Shown here: positions 14,454 to 23,965 of the stretch, piece by piece | Numbering within the stretch: the stretch's first letter is position 1 | Layout: every line of letters begins with the position of its first letter | Assembly (NCBI RefSeq): GCF_039534915.1 | Contig: NZ_BAAAWE010000001.1 | Span: forward strand, 2,480,001-2,544,000 | Source of the DNA: Streptomyces roseofulvus | GTDB taxonomy: Bacteria > Actinomycetota > Actinomycetes > Streptomycetales > Streptomycetaceae | Direction of reading: 5' to 3' | Length of the DNA: 64,000 bases | Notes under the pieces: model-generated | Seen by the model: the letters and a program-made list of their open reading frames with translations, nothing else | Databases searched by the model: none | Told to the model about the DNA's origin: nothing | Translations under genes and position numbers: made by a program

Positions 14454-16229
14454 GTGCATCGACTACGCCTCGCGCTGAATCAGATCGACTCGACCGTCGG
14501 GGACGTCGCCGGGAACTCCGAGGCGATCGTCCACTGGACCCGGCACGCCGTCGGACAGGGCGCGCACCTCGTCGCGTTCCCCGAGATGGCGCTGACCGGC
14601 TACCCCGTCGAGGACCTGGCCCTGCGGCCGTCCTTCGTCGAAGCCTCCCGGGCGGCGCTGACCGCGCTCGCGGAGCGGCTCGCCGACGAGGGCTTCGGCG
14701 AGGTGCCGGTCGTCGTCGGCTATCTCGACCGCACCGAGCGGGCGGTGCCCCGGCTCGGCCGCCCGGCCGGCTCGCCGGAGAACGCGGCGGCGGTGCTGCA
14801 CCGGGGCCGGGCCGTGCTCCGCTTCGCCAAGCACCACCTGCCGAACTACGGCGTCTTCGACGAGTTCCGCTACTTCGTGCAGGGCGACACCCTGCCGGTG
14901 CTGCGGGTGCGCGGCGTCGACGTGGCGCTCGCGATCTGCGAGGACCTGTGGCAGGAGGGCGGCCGGGTGCCGGCGGCCCGCTCCGCCCGGGCCGGACTGC
15001 TGCTGTCGGTCAACGCCTCGCCGTACGAGCGGAACAAGGACGACACCCGGCTGGAGCTGGTCCGCAAACGGGCCCAGGAGGCCGGCTGCACGACCGCCTA
15101 TCTGGCGTCGACCGGCGGGCAGGACGAGCTGGTCTTCGACGGGGACTCGATCGTGGTGGACGCGGCGGGCGAGGTGATCGCGCGGGCCCCGCAGTTCACC
15201 GAGGGCAGCGTGATCCTCGACCTGGACCTGCCGGCCGCCGACCCGGACGCCCCGGCGCCGGGGACGGTGGTGGACGACGGGCTGCGGATCGACCGGGCGG
15301 TGCTCGCCGGGGAGGCCGGCGAGCCGGTCGCGCCGTACGAGGCGGAGCTGACGGGCGGTTACGCGCAGCGGCTCGACGACGACGAGGAGGTCTACTCGGC
15401 GCTCGTCATCGGCCTCCGGGCGTACGTCGCGAAGAACGGTTTCAGCTCGGTGGTGATCGGCCTCTCCGGCGGCATCGACTCGGCCCTGGTCGCCGCGATC
15501 GCCTGCGACGCGCTCGGCGCGGACCGGGTGCACGGGGTGTCGATGCCGTCGAAGTACTCGTCCGAGCACTCGAAGGGCGACGCGGCCGAGCTGGCCCGCA
15601 GGACCGGCCTGCACTTCCGCACGGTGCCGATCGGGCCGATGTTCGACGCGTACATGGCCTCCCTGCAGCTCACCGGCCTCGCCGAGGAGAACCTCCAGTC
15701 GCGGCTGCGCGGCACCACCCTGATGGCGATCTCCAACCAGGAGGGCCACCTCGTCCTCGCCCCGGGCAACAAGTCCGAGCTGGCGGTGGGCTACTCGACC
15801 CTCTACGGCGACTCCGTCGGCGCCTACGGGCCGATCAAGGACGTCTACAAGTCGGACGTCTTCCGGCTGGCCCGCTGGCGCAACCGGGCCGCCGAGGAGC
15901 GCGGGCAGACCCCGCCGATCCCGGAGAACTCCCTCGTGAAGCCCCCCAGCGCCGAGCTGCGCCCGGGCCAGGTGGACACCGACTCGCTGCCGGACTACGA
16001 GGTGCTCGACCGGATCCTCGCCCTGTACGTGGACGGGGACGAGGGCCGGGACGCGATCGTGGCGGCCGGTTTCGACGCGGAACTGGTGGCCCGGACGCTG
16101 CGGATGGTGGACGCGGCGGAGTACAAGCGGCGCCAGTACCCGCCGGGCACCAAGATCTCGGCGAAGGGCTTCGGCAAGGACCGGCGGCTCCCGATCACGA
16201 ACCGCTGGCGGGAGACACCGGCGTCCTGA
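14454..16229 (+). CDS. nadE: Glutamine-dependent NAD+ synthetase
   Basis: A 591-residue two-domain enzyme that amidates deamido-NAD+ with ammonia from glutamine, the last step of NAD+ synthesis. The N-terminal nitrilase-type glutaminase domain shows the E-K-C triad: FPEMALTGYP (about 43), FAKHHLPNYG (about 125) and AICEDLW (about 161). The C-terminal synthetase has the PP-loop LSGGIDSALVA (about 339) and the GTTLMAISNQEGHLVLAPGN region. Length is normal for this class. The GTG at 14454 is preferred because it sits 7 nt after a -10 box and the protein then starts like its homologues (HRLRLALNQID). The 3' end overlaps the convergent MFS gene by 35 bp. Confidence 0.93.
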   Translation: MHRLRLALNQIDSTVGDVAGNSEAIVHWTRHAVGQGAHLVAFPEMALTGYPVEDLALRPSFVEASRAALTALAERLADEGFGEVPVVVGYLDRTERAVPRLGRPAGSPENAAAVLHRGRAVLRFAKHHLPNYGVFDEFRYFVQGDTLPVLRVRGVDVALAICEDLWQEGGRVPAARSARAGLLLSVNASPYERNKDDTRLELVRKRAQEAGCTTAYLASTGGQDELVFDGDSIVVDAAGEVIARAPQFTEGSVILDLDLPAADPDAPAPGTVVDDGLRIDRAVLAGEAGEPVAPYEAELTGGYAQRLDDDEEVYSALVIGLRAYVAKNGFSSVVIGLSGGIDSALVAAIACDALGADRVHGVSMPSKYSSEHSKGDAAELARRTGLHFRTVPIGPMFDAYMASLQLTGLAEENLQSRLRGTTLMAISNQEGHLVLAPGNKSELAVGYSTLYGDSVGAYGPIKDVYKSDVFRLARWRNRAAEERGQTPPIPENSLVKPPSAELRPGQVDTDSLPDYEVLDRILALYVDGDEGRDAIVAAGFDAELVARTLRMVDAAEYKRRQYPPGTKISAKGFGKDRRLPITNRWRETPAS

Positions 16230-17442
16230 CCGGGGCTTCGCCGGCGAGGGGGCTTCGCGCGACGACGTGCGAGGCCCCCTTCGCGTTGCCCGTACGGTCC
16301 TCCCGGCGGTCGAGGAGGCCGGCGAGGGCGGCGATCGCCAGGCCCGCGGCGGCGAGGGCCGCGCCGACCAGGGCCGGGGAGGTCCAGCCCCAGCCGGCGG
16401 CGATGGCGGCGCCGCCGGCCCAGGCGCCGCCCGCGTTGGCGAGGTTGAAGGCGGAGTGGTTGGAGGCGGAGGCGAGGGTCGGGGCGTCCTTCGCCTTCTC
16501 CATGACGAGCATCTGCAGCGGGGTGGTGGTCATGAAGCCGACCGCGCCGAGCACCACCACGGTGACCAGGGCGAGCCAGGGCACGTGGACGGTGAAGCGG
16601 AAGGCGACCAGGGTGACGGCGAGCGCGGCCAGCGAGCCGTACAGGGTGGGGCGCGGGGCCCGGTCCGTGAGCGGTCCGGCGGCGAGCGCGCCGGCGGTCA
16701 TGCCGATGCCGAAGAGGGCGAGCACGATCGTGACGGTGGACTCGCCGAAGCCCATCACCTCGGTGGTCATGGAGGCCAGGTAGGAGTAGACGGCGAAGAC
16801 GCCGGCGAAGCCGAAGACGGCGGTGAGCAGGCCGAGCAGCACCTGCGGGCGGCCCAGCGCGCGCAGCTCGCGGCCCAGGCCCTGGCGCTCGTCGACGGGG
16901 AGTTCGGGGACCAGGCGGGCGAGGGCGGCGAGCGAGGCCAGGCCGATGACGGCGACGACCAGGAAGGTGGCCCGCCAGCCGAGGTGCTGGCCGAGGAGGG
17001 TGGCCGCGGGCACGCCGAGGATGTTGGCGACGGTGAGGCCCAGGAACATGGTGGCGACGGCGCGGGCCTGCCGGTCGGGGCGGACGAGCCGGGCGGCGAC
17101 GACGGCGCCGACGCCGAAGAAGGCGCCGTGCGGCAGGCCGGCGAGGACCCGGCCGGCGAGCAGCCAGCCGTAGCCGGGGGCGAGGGCGGAGGCGAGGTTG
17201 CCGACGGTGAAGAGGGCCATCAGCAGGAGCAGCATCCGCTTGCGGGGGACGCGGGAGCCGAGGGCGGTGAGCAGCGGGGCGCCGACGACGACGCCGAGGG
17301 CGTAGGCGGAGACGAGGTGGCCCGCGGTGGGGACGGTGGTGCCGAGGTCGCCGGCGACGTTGGGCAGCAGGCCCATCATCACGAACTCGGTGGTGCCGAT
17401 GCCGAAAGCGGAGATGGCCAGGGCGAGCAGGGCCACGGGCAT
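16195..17442 (-). CDS. MFS transporter, DHA1 drug-efflux type
   Basis: A 415-residue protein with 12 helices. The first, ALLALAISAFGIGTTEFVMM, and the motif-A loop with LGSRVPRKRML are typical of the Cmx/NepI/AraJ-like branch of the major facilitator superfamily (sugar, nucleoside or drug efflux). Motif C-like GAFFGVGAVVAARLVRP follows in helix 4. The ATG at 17442 (MPVALLALAIS) has GGAAGGG upstream; a frame up to 17490 would add a basic, non-conserved lead. Substrate unknown. Confidence 0.85.
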   Translation of the reverse strand: MPVALLALAISAFGIGTTEFVMMGLLPNVAGDLGTTVPTAGHLVSAYALGVVVGAPLLTALGSRVPRKRMLLLLMALFTVGNLASALAPGYGWLLAGRVLAGLPHGAFFGVGAVVAARLVRPDRQARAVATMFLGLTVANILGVPAATLLGQHLGWRATFLVVAVIGLASLAALARLVPELPVDERQGLGRELRALGRPQVLLGLLTAVFGFAGVFAVYSYLASMTTEVMGFGESTVTIVLALFGIGMTAGALAAGPLTDRAPRPTLYGSLAALAVTLVAFRFTVHVPWLALVTVVVLGAVGFMTTTPLQMLVMEKAKDAPTLASASNHSAFNLANAGGAWAGGAAIAAGWGWTSPALVGAALAAAGLAIAALAGLLDRREDRTGNAKGASHVVARSPLAGEAPVRTPVSPASGS

Positions 17443-17561
17443 GGGTGGGAGACCCTTCCGGGTGCGAGGGATTGTTTTCTTACGAAACAAATTCTCGCAG
17501 ACGGCCGGTCCTTCCCGGCTTCGGGGGGATGAAGAGCAGGTTTCGCCTGCCTTTCACCGGG

Positions 17562-18590
17562 TCAGAGCGTGATGCGGGCCGCGAGCGGCAGGTGGTCGCT
17601 CCGCGTCTCCGGCAGCGCCCACGACGAGACCGGCTCGACGCCGCGGACCAGGATCTGGTCGATCCGGGCCATCGGGAAGGAGGCCGGCCACGAGAAGCCG
17701 AAGCCGTCGCCGGCCGCGCCCTGGGTGGAGCGGAGCTGCGCGGTGACGGCGTTGAGGGCACGGTCGTTCATGGTGCCGTTGAGGTCGCCGAGGAGGACGA
17801 TCCGCTGGGCCCGGTCGCTCGCGATGGCCTCGCCGAGGGCGTCGGCGCTCAGGTCGCGCTGGTTGGCGGTGAAGCCGGCGTCGAGGTTGACCCGCACGGA
17901 GGGCAGGTGGGCGACGTACACGCGCAGTTCGCCCTGGGGGGCGACGACGGTGGCCTGCATGGCGCGGGTCCAGCCCATGTGGATGTCGACCGGGCGCGGG
18001 TCCCGCAGCGGCAGCCGGCTCCACAGGCCGACGGTGCCCTGGACGGAGTGGTACGGGTACTTCTCCGCGAGCTCGCGCTCGTACACCGGCACCATGTCGG
18101 CCTTCAGCTCCTCCAGGGCGAGCACGTCGGCGCCGGAGGCGGCGAGCTGGCGGGCGGTGCCCGCGGGGTCGGGGTTGTCGGCGTTGACGTTGTGGGTGGC
18201 GACGGTGAGGTCGCCGCCGGACGCCGACTTGTCGGCCACGAGCCCGCCGAAGAGGTTGAGCCAGACGACCGCCGGGAGCAGCAGCGCGATCAGCGCGGTG
18301 GCGGAGCGGCGCAGCAGCGCGAGGAGGAGCAGGACCGGGACGAAGAGGCCGAGCCAGGGCAGGAAGGTCTCGGTGAGGCTGCCGAGGTTGCCGACCCGGT
18401 TGGGGATCTGCGCGTGCAGGGCCATGAGGAGGGTGAGGGCGACGGCCACGGCGGCCAGCAGGATGCCGCGCCGCCAGATGCCGGGGTCGCGGCGGAGGCG
18501 GCCGAGCGCGGAGCGGAACCGGTCGGAGGTTCCGGGACGCCCGCCTCCCGCTCCGCCGTGCTCCGTCCCCGTCATGTCCACCCGCGCCAT
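17562..18590 (-). CDS. Membrane-anchored endonuclease/exonuclease/phosphatase-family protein
   Basis: A 342-residue protein with three N-terminal membrane helices (residues about 42-120) and an extracytoplasmic EEP domain. Signatures are VATHNVNADNPDP (start of the fold), LALEELKADM (metal-binding Glu), LLGDLNGTM (D-x-N) and the terminal TRSDHLPLAARI (D-H pair). Such proteins cleave phosphodiester or phosphoester bonds outside the cell; the actual substrate (nucleic acid, lipid or sugar phosphate) is unknown. The ATG at 18590 has GAGGG 5 nt upstream; the in-frame ATG at 18575 is an alternative. Confidence 0.85.
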   Translation of the reverse strand: MARVDMTGTEHGGAGGGRPGTSDRFRSALGRLRRDPGIWRRGILLAAVAVALTLLMALHAQIPNRVGNLGSLTETFLPWLGLFVPVLLLLALLRRSATALIALLLPAVVWLNLFGGLVADKSASGGDLTVATHNVNADNPDPAGTARQLAASGADVLALEELKADMVPVYERELAEKYPYHSVQGTVGLWSRLPLRDPRPVDIHMGWTRAMQATVVAPQGELRVYVAHLPSVRVNLDAGFTANQRDLSADALGEAIASDRAQRIVLLGDLNGTMNDRALNAVTAQLRSTQGAAGDGFGFSWPASFPMARIDQILVRGVEPVSSWALPETRSDHLPLAARITL

Positions 18591-18777
18591 CGCTGCCCTC
18601 GCTCGCCTTGCCGTGCCGTCGTGCCGTCCGTGCTCCGAGACCCGGTCCCGACCCTAGGCGATGCGGGGCCCCGCGCACTCCCCCAAGGACGGCCACGGCG
18701 TGTGACGGGGTTCCGCTTGCGGACCGGTACGGGCGGGCTGTGACAGAACGCGCACATTCGTGCGGGTCGCGGCGGGG

Positions 18778-19515
18778 TCAGTTTCTCGGCCGGACCCCGT
18801 CGAGGATGGCGTCGGCGACGCGGGCCGGGAAGTCCGGCGACAGGTCGGCGTCGGGCTGGAGGACGGTACGGAGCAGCAGCGGGCCGACGAAGAGGTCGTT
18901 GACCAGCTCCAGGTCGAGGTCGGCCCGGACCTCGCCGGTCGCGACGCCGCGCTCCAGGACCTCGATGCCGCGGCGGCGGCGGGGTTCGATGGCGGTGCGG
19001 TGGTACTGGTCCCAGAGCCGGGGGTGGCTCTGCATCTGGGCGAACATGTTCCGCAGCAGCGCGGAGGTCCGCTTGGCGAGCCCGCGCCGCCGCATGAACT
19101 CCAGGAGCATCACGAGGTCGTCGCGGACCGAGGTCCCGGGCAGCTCCGGGTCCGGGGGCTCGACGGAGCGGATCAGCTCGACCAGGAGGTCCTCCTTGCC
19201 GGCCCAGCGGCGGTAGATCGTGGCCTTGCCGACGCCGGCGGTCCGGGCGATCCGCTCGATGGAGATGTCCCCGAGCGGGACCCCGCCCTCCAGCAGCCCG
19301 ATCACGGCGTCGAAGACCGCCCGCTCCACCCCCTCGCTCCGCGGCCGCCCCCGCCGGGGCCCCTCGCCGGGGCAGGACGCCGACGCCGGGAGCCCGTCGG
19401 CGGGGGCGGCCGCCCCCGGGGCCTCGCCGGGCCCGGGGGCCTGCGGCCCGGCGGCGCGGGGGCGCGGGCCGGGCTCGGTCGGCTCGCCGGGATTCTGGCC
19501 GTCCGCCAAGGACAC
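18778..19515 (-). CDS. TetR-family regulator
   Basis: A 245-residue repressor. After a 50-residue Pro/Ala/Gly-rich lead, the helix-turn-helix runs through GDISIERIARTAGVGKATIY and RRWAGKEDLLVELI. The C-terminal ligand domain (TetR_C, with LLRNMFAQMQSHPRLWDQYH) resembles regulators of multidrug pumps. The DHA2 pump gene lies upstream on the same strand beyond the repeat array and has a TetR-type operator, so it is the likely target. The GTG at 19515 has GAGAGG 8 nt upstream; an ATG at 19557 is the alternative and would add 14 residues. Confidence 0.85.
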   Translation of the reverse strand: MSLADGQNPGEPTEPGPRPRAAGPQAPGPGEAPGAAAPADGLPASASCPGEGPRRGRPRSEGVERAVFDAVIGLLEGGVPLGDISIERIARTAGVGKATIYRRWAGKEDLLVELIRSVEPPDPELPGTSVRDDLVMLLEFMRRRGLAKRTSALLRNMFAQMQSHPRLWDQYHRTAIEPRRRRGIEVLERGVATGEVRADLDLELVNDLFVGPLLLRTVLQPDADLSPDFPARVADAILDGVRPRN

Positions 19516-19619
19516 GCGTGTCGCCTCTCGTCGTGGTGGGCAAGCTGCCTCCGCCATTCTCGCCCGGCCTGCCACCGGAACCGGCGGGCGCGAGCCCTGC
19601 GGCCGGCCCAGTGCCGACG

Positions 19620-20110
19620 CGGGGGCCCGGATGCCGGAGCCGGAGGCCGTGGCCCGTGGCCGGTGGCCCGTGACCGGAGGCCGTGGCCGTGGCCGGTAGC
19701 CGAAGGCCCGTGGCCGGCAGCCGGTGGCTGGAGGCCGGGGCCCGTGGCCTGTGGTCGGTGGCTGGAGGCCGGGGCCCGTGGCCTGTGGCCGGCGGTCGGT
19801 GGCCTGTGGTCGGTGGCCTGTGGTCGGTGGCCCGTGGCCGAAGGCCGTGGCCCGTGGCCGAAGGCCGGAGGCCGGGGCCCGTGGCCGAAGGCCCGTGACC
19901 CGGAGGCCCGTGACCCGGAGGCCGGGACCCGCGGCCGGTGGCCCACGGCCGGTGGCCGTGGACGGTAGCCGGAGGCCCGTGGCCGAAGGCTCGTGGCCCG
20001 GAGGCCCGGAGGCCGGGGCCCGGAGGCCGGCCCGGAGGCCGGGGCCGGTGGCCCGGAGGCCCGGCCGGGGGGCAGTGGCCTGGTCGGGCGGCGGCCTCCG
20101 TTGGCTGGCT
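19620..20110. repeat. Degenerate GC-rich short tandem repeat array
   Basis: About 490 bp built from variants of GGCCGGTGGCC, GGCCCGTGGCC and GGCCGAAGGCC. Local periods vary: a 32-bp unit is repeated exactly at 19723 and 19757 (period 34), GGCCTGTGGTCGGT repeats with period 14 near 19801, and GCCCGTGACCCGGAG repeats at 19891 and 19906. All frames stay open only because stop codons need A/T-rich triplets, and no ribosome site or conserved product is seen. It fills the gap between the pump stop (20148) and the TetR start (19515). Confidence 0.8.
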
Positions 20111-20147
20111 GGGCGGCGGCCTCCGGTCCCGGTCGGGGGGCCGGGTG

Positions 20148-21761
20148 TCAGGGGCGGGCCGGTTCTGCGGGCTGCTGGGTCTCCGGGGCGGTGGCCTGGG
20201 GCGGGACGGCGGCGGGCGGGGTGCGGCCCGGGAGGAAGGCGGCCACCACCACCGCGCCGACGGCGGCGATCCCCGCGGAGGCGTAGGCGGTGACGTGCAT
20301 CGCGTCGAGGAACGCCTGGTGGGCGGGGGCGACGAGGCTCTCCGCGCCCAGCTTCTCGGCCACCGCGAGCGTCGCCTCCAGGGACTCGCCGGCCGTGGTG
20401 CGCACGGCCGGCGGCAGGGCGCCGAGGTGGCCCTCGATCTCGCCGCGGTAGACCGAGGAGAGGACGGAGCCGAGGACGGCCACGCCGAGCGCGCCGCCGA
20501 CCTGGCGGAAGGTGTTGTTGATCGCGGAGCCGGAGCCCGCCTTCTCCCGCGGCAGCGTCTGCATGATCGCGACGGTGACCGGCGGCATGATGTGCGCCAT
20601 GCCCGCGCCCTGCACCAGGAAGACCAGGGCCAGCACCCACACCGGGGTGTCCGCGTCGAAGAAGGCGAAGGCGCCGAGGCCGAGGGCGACGGCGGCCATG
20701 CCGGTCGCGCAGACCGCCCGCGCGCCGAAGCGTGCGACGGCGAGCCGGGCCCGCGGCGCGAAGACCATCTGGGCGAGGGCGAGCGGCAGCAGGAGCAGGC
20801 CGGAGTCGAGGGCGCTGTAGCCGCGCACGCTCTGCAGGTAGAAGGCGGAGAAGAAGGTCACGCCCATCAGGGCGAAGAAGACCAGGGCGATGGCGGCGAC
20901 GGCGGCGGAGAAGACCGGCTTGCGGAAGTACGAGACGTCCAGGGCCGGGTGGTCGGTGCGCTTCTCGTACAGCACGAAGGCGGTGAGGACGGCGAGACCG
21001 GCGAGGACCGGGACGAGGACGCCCGCCTCGGTGAAGGACGCCCGCTCGCCGCCGCGGATGATCCCGTACACGAGGAGGACCAGGCCGAGGACCGAGAGGA
21101 GGACGCCGACCAGGTCGATCCGGCCGGGCGCGGGGTCCTTCGACTCGGGGACGAGCCAGCTCATCAGACCCAGCGCGAGGAGCACCACCGGCACGTTGAT
21201 CAGGAAGATCGAGCCCCACCAGAAGTGCTCCAGGAGGACGCCGCCGGTGATCGGGCCGACCGCGATGGCGAGGCCGACGCTGCCGGCCCAGATGCCGATG
21301 GCCTTCGGCTGCTCGTCGCGCTCGAAGACGTTCATGAGGACGGCGAGGGTGGCGGGCATGACGAAGGCGGCGCCGAGGCCCATCACGGCCCGGTAGGCGA
21401 TGAGCTCGCCCGGGGAGCCGGAGAAGGCGGCCAGGGCGGAGCCCAGCCCGAAGACGGTCAGGCCGAAGAGGAGGGACCGCTTGCGGCCGAGCCGGTCGCC
21501 GAGGAGGCCGGAGGCGAAGAGGAGGCCGGCGAAGACGAGCGTGTAGGAGTTGATGGCCCACTCCAGCTCGCTCTGGGTGGCGCCGAGCCCGGTGGGGGCC
21601 GGGGACGAGATCGTCCTGACCGCCACGTTCAGGATCGAGTTGTCGAGGACGACGATCAGCAGGCTGAGCATCAGCACGCCGAGGACGGCCCAGCGGCGGC
21701 GGTGGACGGCCTCGGGGACGCGCGGCGGCGCGGGGGCGGGGGTGGCGGACGACTCTGGCAT
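20148..21761 (-). CDS. MFS transporter, DHA2 (EmrB/QacA) multidrug type, 14 helices
   Basis: A 537-residue drug:H+ antiporter. Helix 1 contains the D1 motif [13 protein letters not shown], the helix 2-3 loop has [13 protein letters not shown] (motif A), and helix 5 has [20 protein letters not shown] (motif C). The length fits 14 helices. It likely exports toxic compounds or a metabolite. Transcription starts at the ATG: TACAGT lies 7 nt upstream and a near-perfect palindrome covers the spacer, so a TetR protein, most likely the one encoded at 18778, represses it. Confidence 0.9.
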   Translation of the reverse strand: MPESSATPAPAPPRVPEAVHRRRWAVLGVLMLSLLIVVLDNSILNVAVRTISSPAPTGLGATQSELEWAINSYTLVFAGLLFASGLLGDRLGRKRSLLFGLTVFGLGSALAAFSGSPGELIAYRAVMGLGAAFVMPATLAVLMNVFERDEQPKAIGIWAGSVGLAIAVGPITGGVLLEHFWWGSIFLINVPVVLLALGLMSWLVPESKDPAPGRIDLVGVLLSVLGLVLLVYGIIRGGERASFTEAGVLVPVLAGLAVLTAFVLYEKRTDHPALDVSYFRKPVFSAAVAAIALVFFALMGVTFFSAFYLQSVRGYSALDSGLLLLPLALAQMVFAPRARLAVARFGARAVCATGMAAVALGLGAFAFFDADTPVWVLALVFLVQGAGMAHIMPPVTVAIMQTLPREKAGSGSAINNTFRQVGGALGVAVLGSVLSSVYRGEIEGHLGALPPAVRTTAGESLEATLAVAEKLGAESLVAPAHQAFLDAMHVTAYASAGIAAVGAVVVAAFLPGRTPPAAVPPQATAPETQQPAEPARP

Positions 21762-21768
21762 GCGCACC

Positions 21769-21801
21769 ACTGTACGACTATTTCGAAACGGGCCCGTCTC
21801 G
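21769..21801 (-). promoter_or_regulatory. Promoter and TetR-type operator of the DHA2 pump
   Basis: On the minus strand the order is CGAGACGGGCCCGTTTCG (an 18-bp palindrome with one mismatch, plus-strand 21784-21801), 9 bp, TACAGT (21774-21769), 7 nt, ATG. Binding at the palindrome would block the spacer and -35 region. The half site CGAGACG is the same as in the operator at 41124. Confidence 0.55.
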
Positions 21802-21861
21802 TATTGAAAAACGTGACCAGGGCTTTGCCGCACCGTGAAGGAGCACGCGCGGGCGTGATGC

Positions 21862-21873
21862 GAACAGACGTTC
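21862..21873. promoter_or_regulatory. LexA (SOS)-like box upstream of panB
   Basis: GAACAGACGTTC matches GAAC-N4-GTTC; with flanks it is GCGAACAGACGTTCGC, a palindrome close to the actinobacterial SOS box. It lies 117 bp before panB and about 100 bp before the divergent pump gene. Which gene it would serve is unclear. Confidence 0.35.
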
Positions 21874-21989
21874 GCCTGTGAAGAGCGCCACTCCGCCCCA
21901 CTTCCCCGCCCGCCCGGCGAAGTGCCACCATGGACGTGGTCCGGGGACGCCGTCAGGGCGCCTCGAGATGACACAAGGAGCCGTTCACC

Positions 21990-22853
21990 ATGACGCTTCA
22001 GGCTGCCTCGAAACAGTCCGCCGACAGCACGAAGACGCTGTACGGGGGCAAGGGCTCGCGCCGTCTCACCGTCCACGACATCGCCGCCGCCAAGGTCCGC
22101 GGCGAGAAGTGGCCCATGCTCACCGCCTACGACGCCATGACCGCCTCCGTCTTCGACGAGGCCGGCATCCCGGTGATCCTCGTCGGCGACTCCATGGGCA
22201 ACTGCCACCTCGGCTACGACACCACCGTCCCCGTCACGATGGACGAGATGACGCTGCTCTCCGCCGCCGTCGTCCGGGGCACCAGGCGCGCCCTCGTCGT
22301 CGGCGACCTCCCCTTCGGCTCGTACCAGGAAGGGCCCGTCCAGGCCCTGCGCAGCGCGACCCGCCTCGTCAAGGAGGCCGGCGTGCAGGCGGTCAAGCTG
22401 GAGGGCGGCGAGCGCTCGCTGCCGCAGACCGAGATGCTGGTCCAGGCCGGCATCCCCGTCATGTCCCACCTCGGCCTCACCCCGCAGTCCGTGAACACCA
22501 TGGGCTACCGGGTGCAGGGCCGCTCCGACGAGGGCGCGCACCGGCTGCTGCGCGACGCCAAGGCCGCCCAGGACGCGGGCGCCTTCGCGCTCGTCCTGGA
22601 GCTGGTCCCGGCCGAGCTGGCCGCCGAGGTCACCCGCTCGCTGCACATCCCGGTCATCGGCATCGGCGCCGGCCCCGACACCGACGCCCAGGTCCTCGTC
22701 TGGACCGACATGGCCGGCCTGACCGGCGGCAAGGTGCCGCGCTTCAGCAAGCAGTACGCCAACCTCCGCGAGACGCTCGGCGACGCCGCCCGCGCCTTCG
22801 CCGAGGACGTGGCCGGCGGGGCCTTCCCCGCCGAGGAGCACACCTTCCACTAG
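21990..22853 (+). CDS. panB: 3-methyl-2-oxobutanoate hydroxymethyltransferase
   Basis: A 287-residue TIM-barrel enzyme that makes ketopantoate from 2-oxoisovalerate and 5,10-methylene-tetrahydrofolate, the first committed step of pantothenate and CoA synthesis. Seen: [34 protein letters not shown] (metal Asp), VKLEGG, the SHLGLTPQ strand and ELVPAELA with the catalytic Glu, then [15 protein letters not shown]. Full length with AAGGAG before the ATG. It is monocistronic, with a strong terminator behind it. Confidence 0.97.
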   Translation: MTLQAASKQSADSTKTLYGGKGSRRLTVHDIAAAKVRGEKWPMLTAYDAMTASVFDEAGIPVILVGDSMGNCHLGYDTTVPVTMDEMTLLSAAVVRGTRRALVVGDLPFGSYQEGPVQALRSATRLVKEAGVQAVKLEGGERSLPQTEMLVQAGIPVMSHLGLTPQSVNTMGYRVQGRSDEGAHRLLRDAKAAQDAGAFALVLELVPAELAAEVTRSLHIPVIGIGAGPDTDAQVLVWTDMAGLTGGKVPRFSKQYANLRETLGDAARAFAEDVAGGAFPAEEHTFH

Positions 22854-22881
22854 GCACCGCGCCGCACCGCCGGCAGCCCCA

Positions 22882-22918
22882 CCGACAGCCCGCCGACAGC
22901 CCGTCGGCGGGCTGTCGG
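22882..22918 (+). terminator. Terminator after panB
   Basis: CCGACAGCCCGCCGAC and GTCGGCGGGCTGTCGG form a perfect 16-bp stem with a 5-nt loop, 29 nt after the panB stop. A further copy of the right arm follows at 22925, allowing an alternative fold. Confidence 0.75.
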
Positions 22919-22963
22919 CCGTTTGTCGGCGGGCTGTCAGTGACGCCCTGTTCCATGGGTGCC

Positions 22964-23965
22964 ATGACGCGATCACAGACCAACGCCGTCGAGGTCCGGG
23001 GCCTCGTGAAGCACTTCGGCGAGACCAGGGCCCTCGACGGGGTCGACCTCGACGTGCGGGAGGGGACCGTCCTCGGCGTCCTCGGCCCGAACGGCGCCGG
23101 GAAGACCACCCTCGTCCGCTGCCTCTCCACCCTCCTCGTCCCGGACGCCGGGACCGCCACCGTCGCCGGCTACGACGTGGTGCGCCAGCCCCGCCAGCTG
23201 CGCCGCACCATCGGCCTCACCGGCCAGTACGCCTCCGTCGACGAGAAGCTCTCCGGCTTCGAGAACCTGTACATGATCGGCCGGCTGCTCGACCTGTCCC
23301 GTACGGACGCCCGCCGCCGCGCGGACGAGATGCTGGAGCGCTTCTCCCTCACCGAGGCCGCCAAGCGCCCGGCGATGAACTACTCCGGCGGCATGCGGCG
23401 CCGCCTCGACCTCGCCGCCTCGATGATCGGGCAGCCGGCCGTGCTCTACCTGGACGAGCCGACCACCGGCCTCGACCCCCGCACCCGCAACGAGGTGTGG
23501 GACGAGGTGAAGCGGATGGTCTCCGAGGGCGTCACCGTCCTCCTCACCACCCAGTACATGGAGGAGGCCGAGCAGCTGGCGAGTGAGCTGACCGTCATCG
23601 ACCGGGGCAAGGTCATCGCCCAGGGCGAGGTCGACGAGCTCAAGGCGAAGGTCGGCGGCCGGACGCTCAAGGTCCGCCCGGTCGACCCGGCCCAGCTGCC
23701 CGCGATGGCCTCCGCGCTCCGCGAGACCGGTCTCGACGGCGTCGCCGGCGCGACCGTGGTGCCCGACGAGGGCGCGCTGTACGTGCCGATCCTCACCGAC
23801 CAGCAGCTGACCGCCGTCGTCTCGCTGCTCGGCGCGCGCGGCTTCGGCATCGCCCACATCGGCACCCATCTGCCCAGCCTGGACGAGGTGTTCCTGGCCA
23901 TCACCGGCCAGAAGACCACCGGGTCCGACCCGTCCGACACGATCAGCGAGGAGGTCGCCGCATGA
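22964..23965 (+). CDS. ABC exporter ATP-binding protein (DrrA-like)
   Basis: A 333-residue ATPase. Walker A is [10 protein letters not shown] (about residue 44), the Q-loop lies in [10 protein letters not shown], the signature is [12 protein letters not shown], Walker [13 protein letters not shown], and the H-loop is replaced by Q in [11 protein letters not shown], as is usual in DrrA proteins. The C-terminal domain ([11 protein letters not shown] onward) is also DrrA-like. With the permease it forms a drug, antibiotic or lipid exporter. The ATG at 22964 is used; an in-frame ATG at 22955 is equally possible. The stop overlaps the permease start (ATGA). Confidence 0.92.
   Translation: MTRSQTNAVEVRGLVKHFGETRALDGVDLDVREGTVLGVLGPNGAGKTTLVRCLSTLLVPDAGTATVAGYDVVRQPRQLRRTIGLTGQYASVDEKLSGFENLYMIGRLLDLSRTDARRRADEMLERFSLTEAAKRPAMNYSGGMRRRLDLAASMIGQPAVLYLDEPTTGLDPRTRNEVWDEVKRMVSEGVTVLLTTQYMEEAEQLASELTVIDRGKVIAQGEVDELKAKVGGRTLKVRPVDPAQLPAMASALRETGLDGVAGATVVPDEGALYVPILTDQQLTAVVSLLGARGFGIAHIGTHLPSLDEVFLAITGQKTTGSDPSDTISEEVAA

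Noticed and set aside
19938..21881. 647-codon open frame opposite the DHA2 pump
   Set aside because: It is a shadow of the pump gene and the repeat array; product is Gly/Glu-rich without motifs.
22878..22945. Repeated GTCGGCGGGCTGTC as a regulatory repeat
   Set aside because: It is explained by the panB terminator stem and one extra arm copy.
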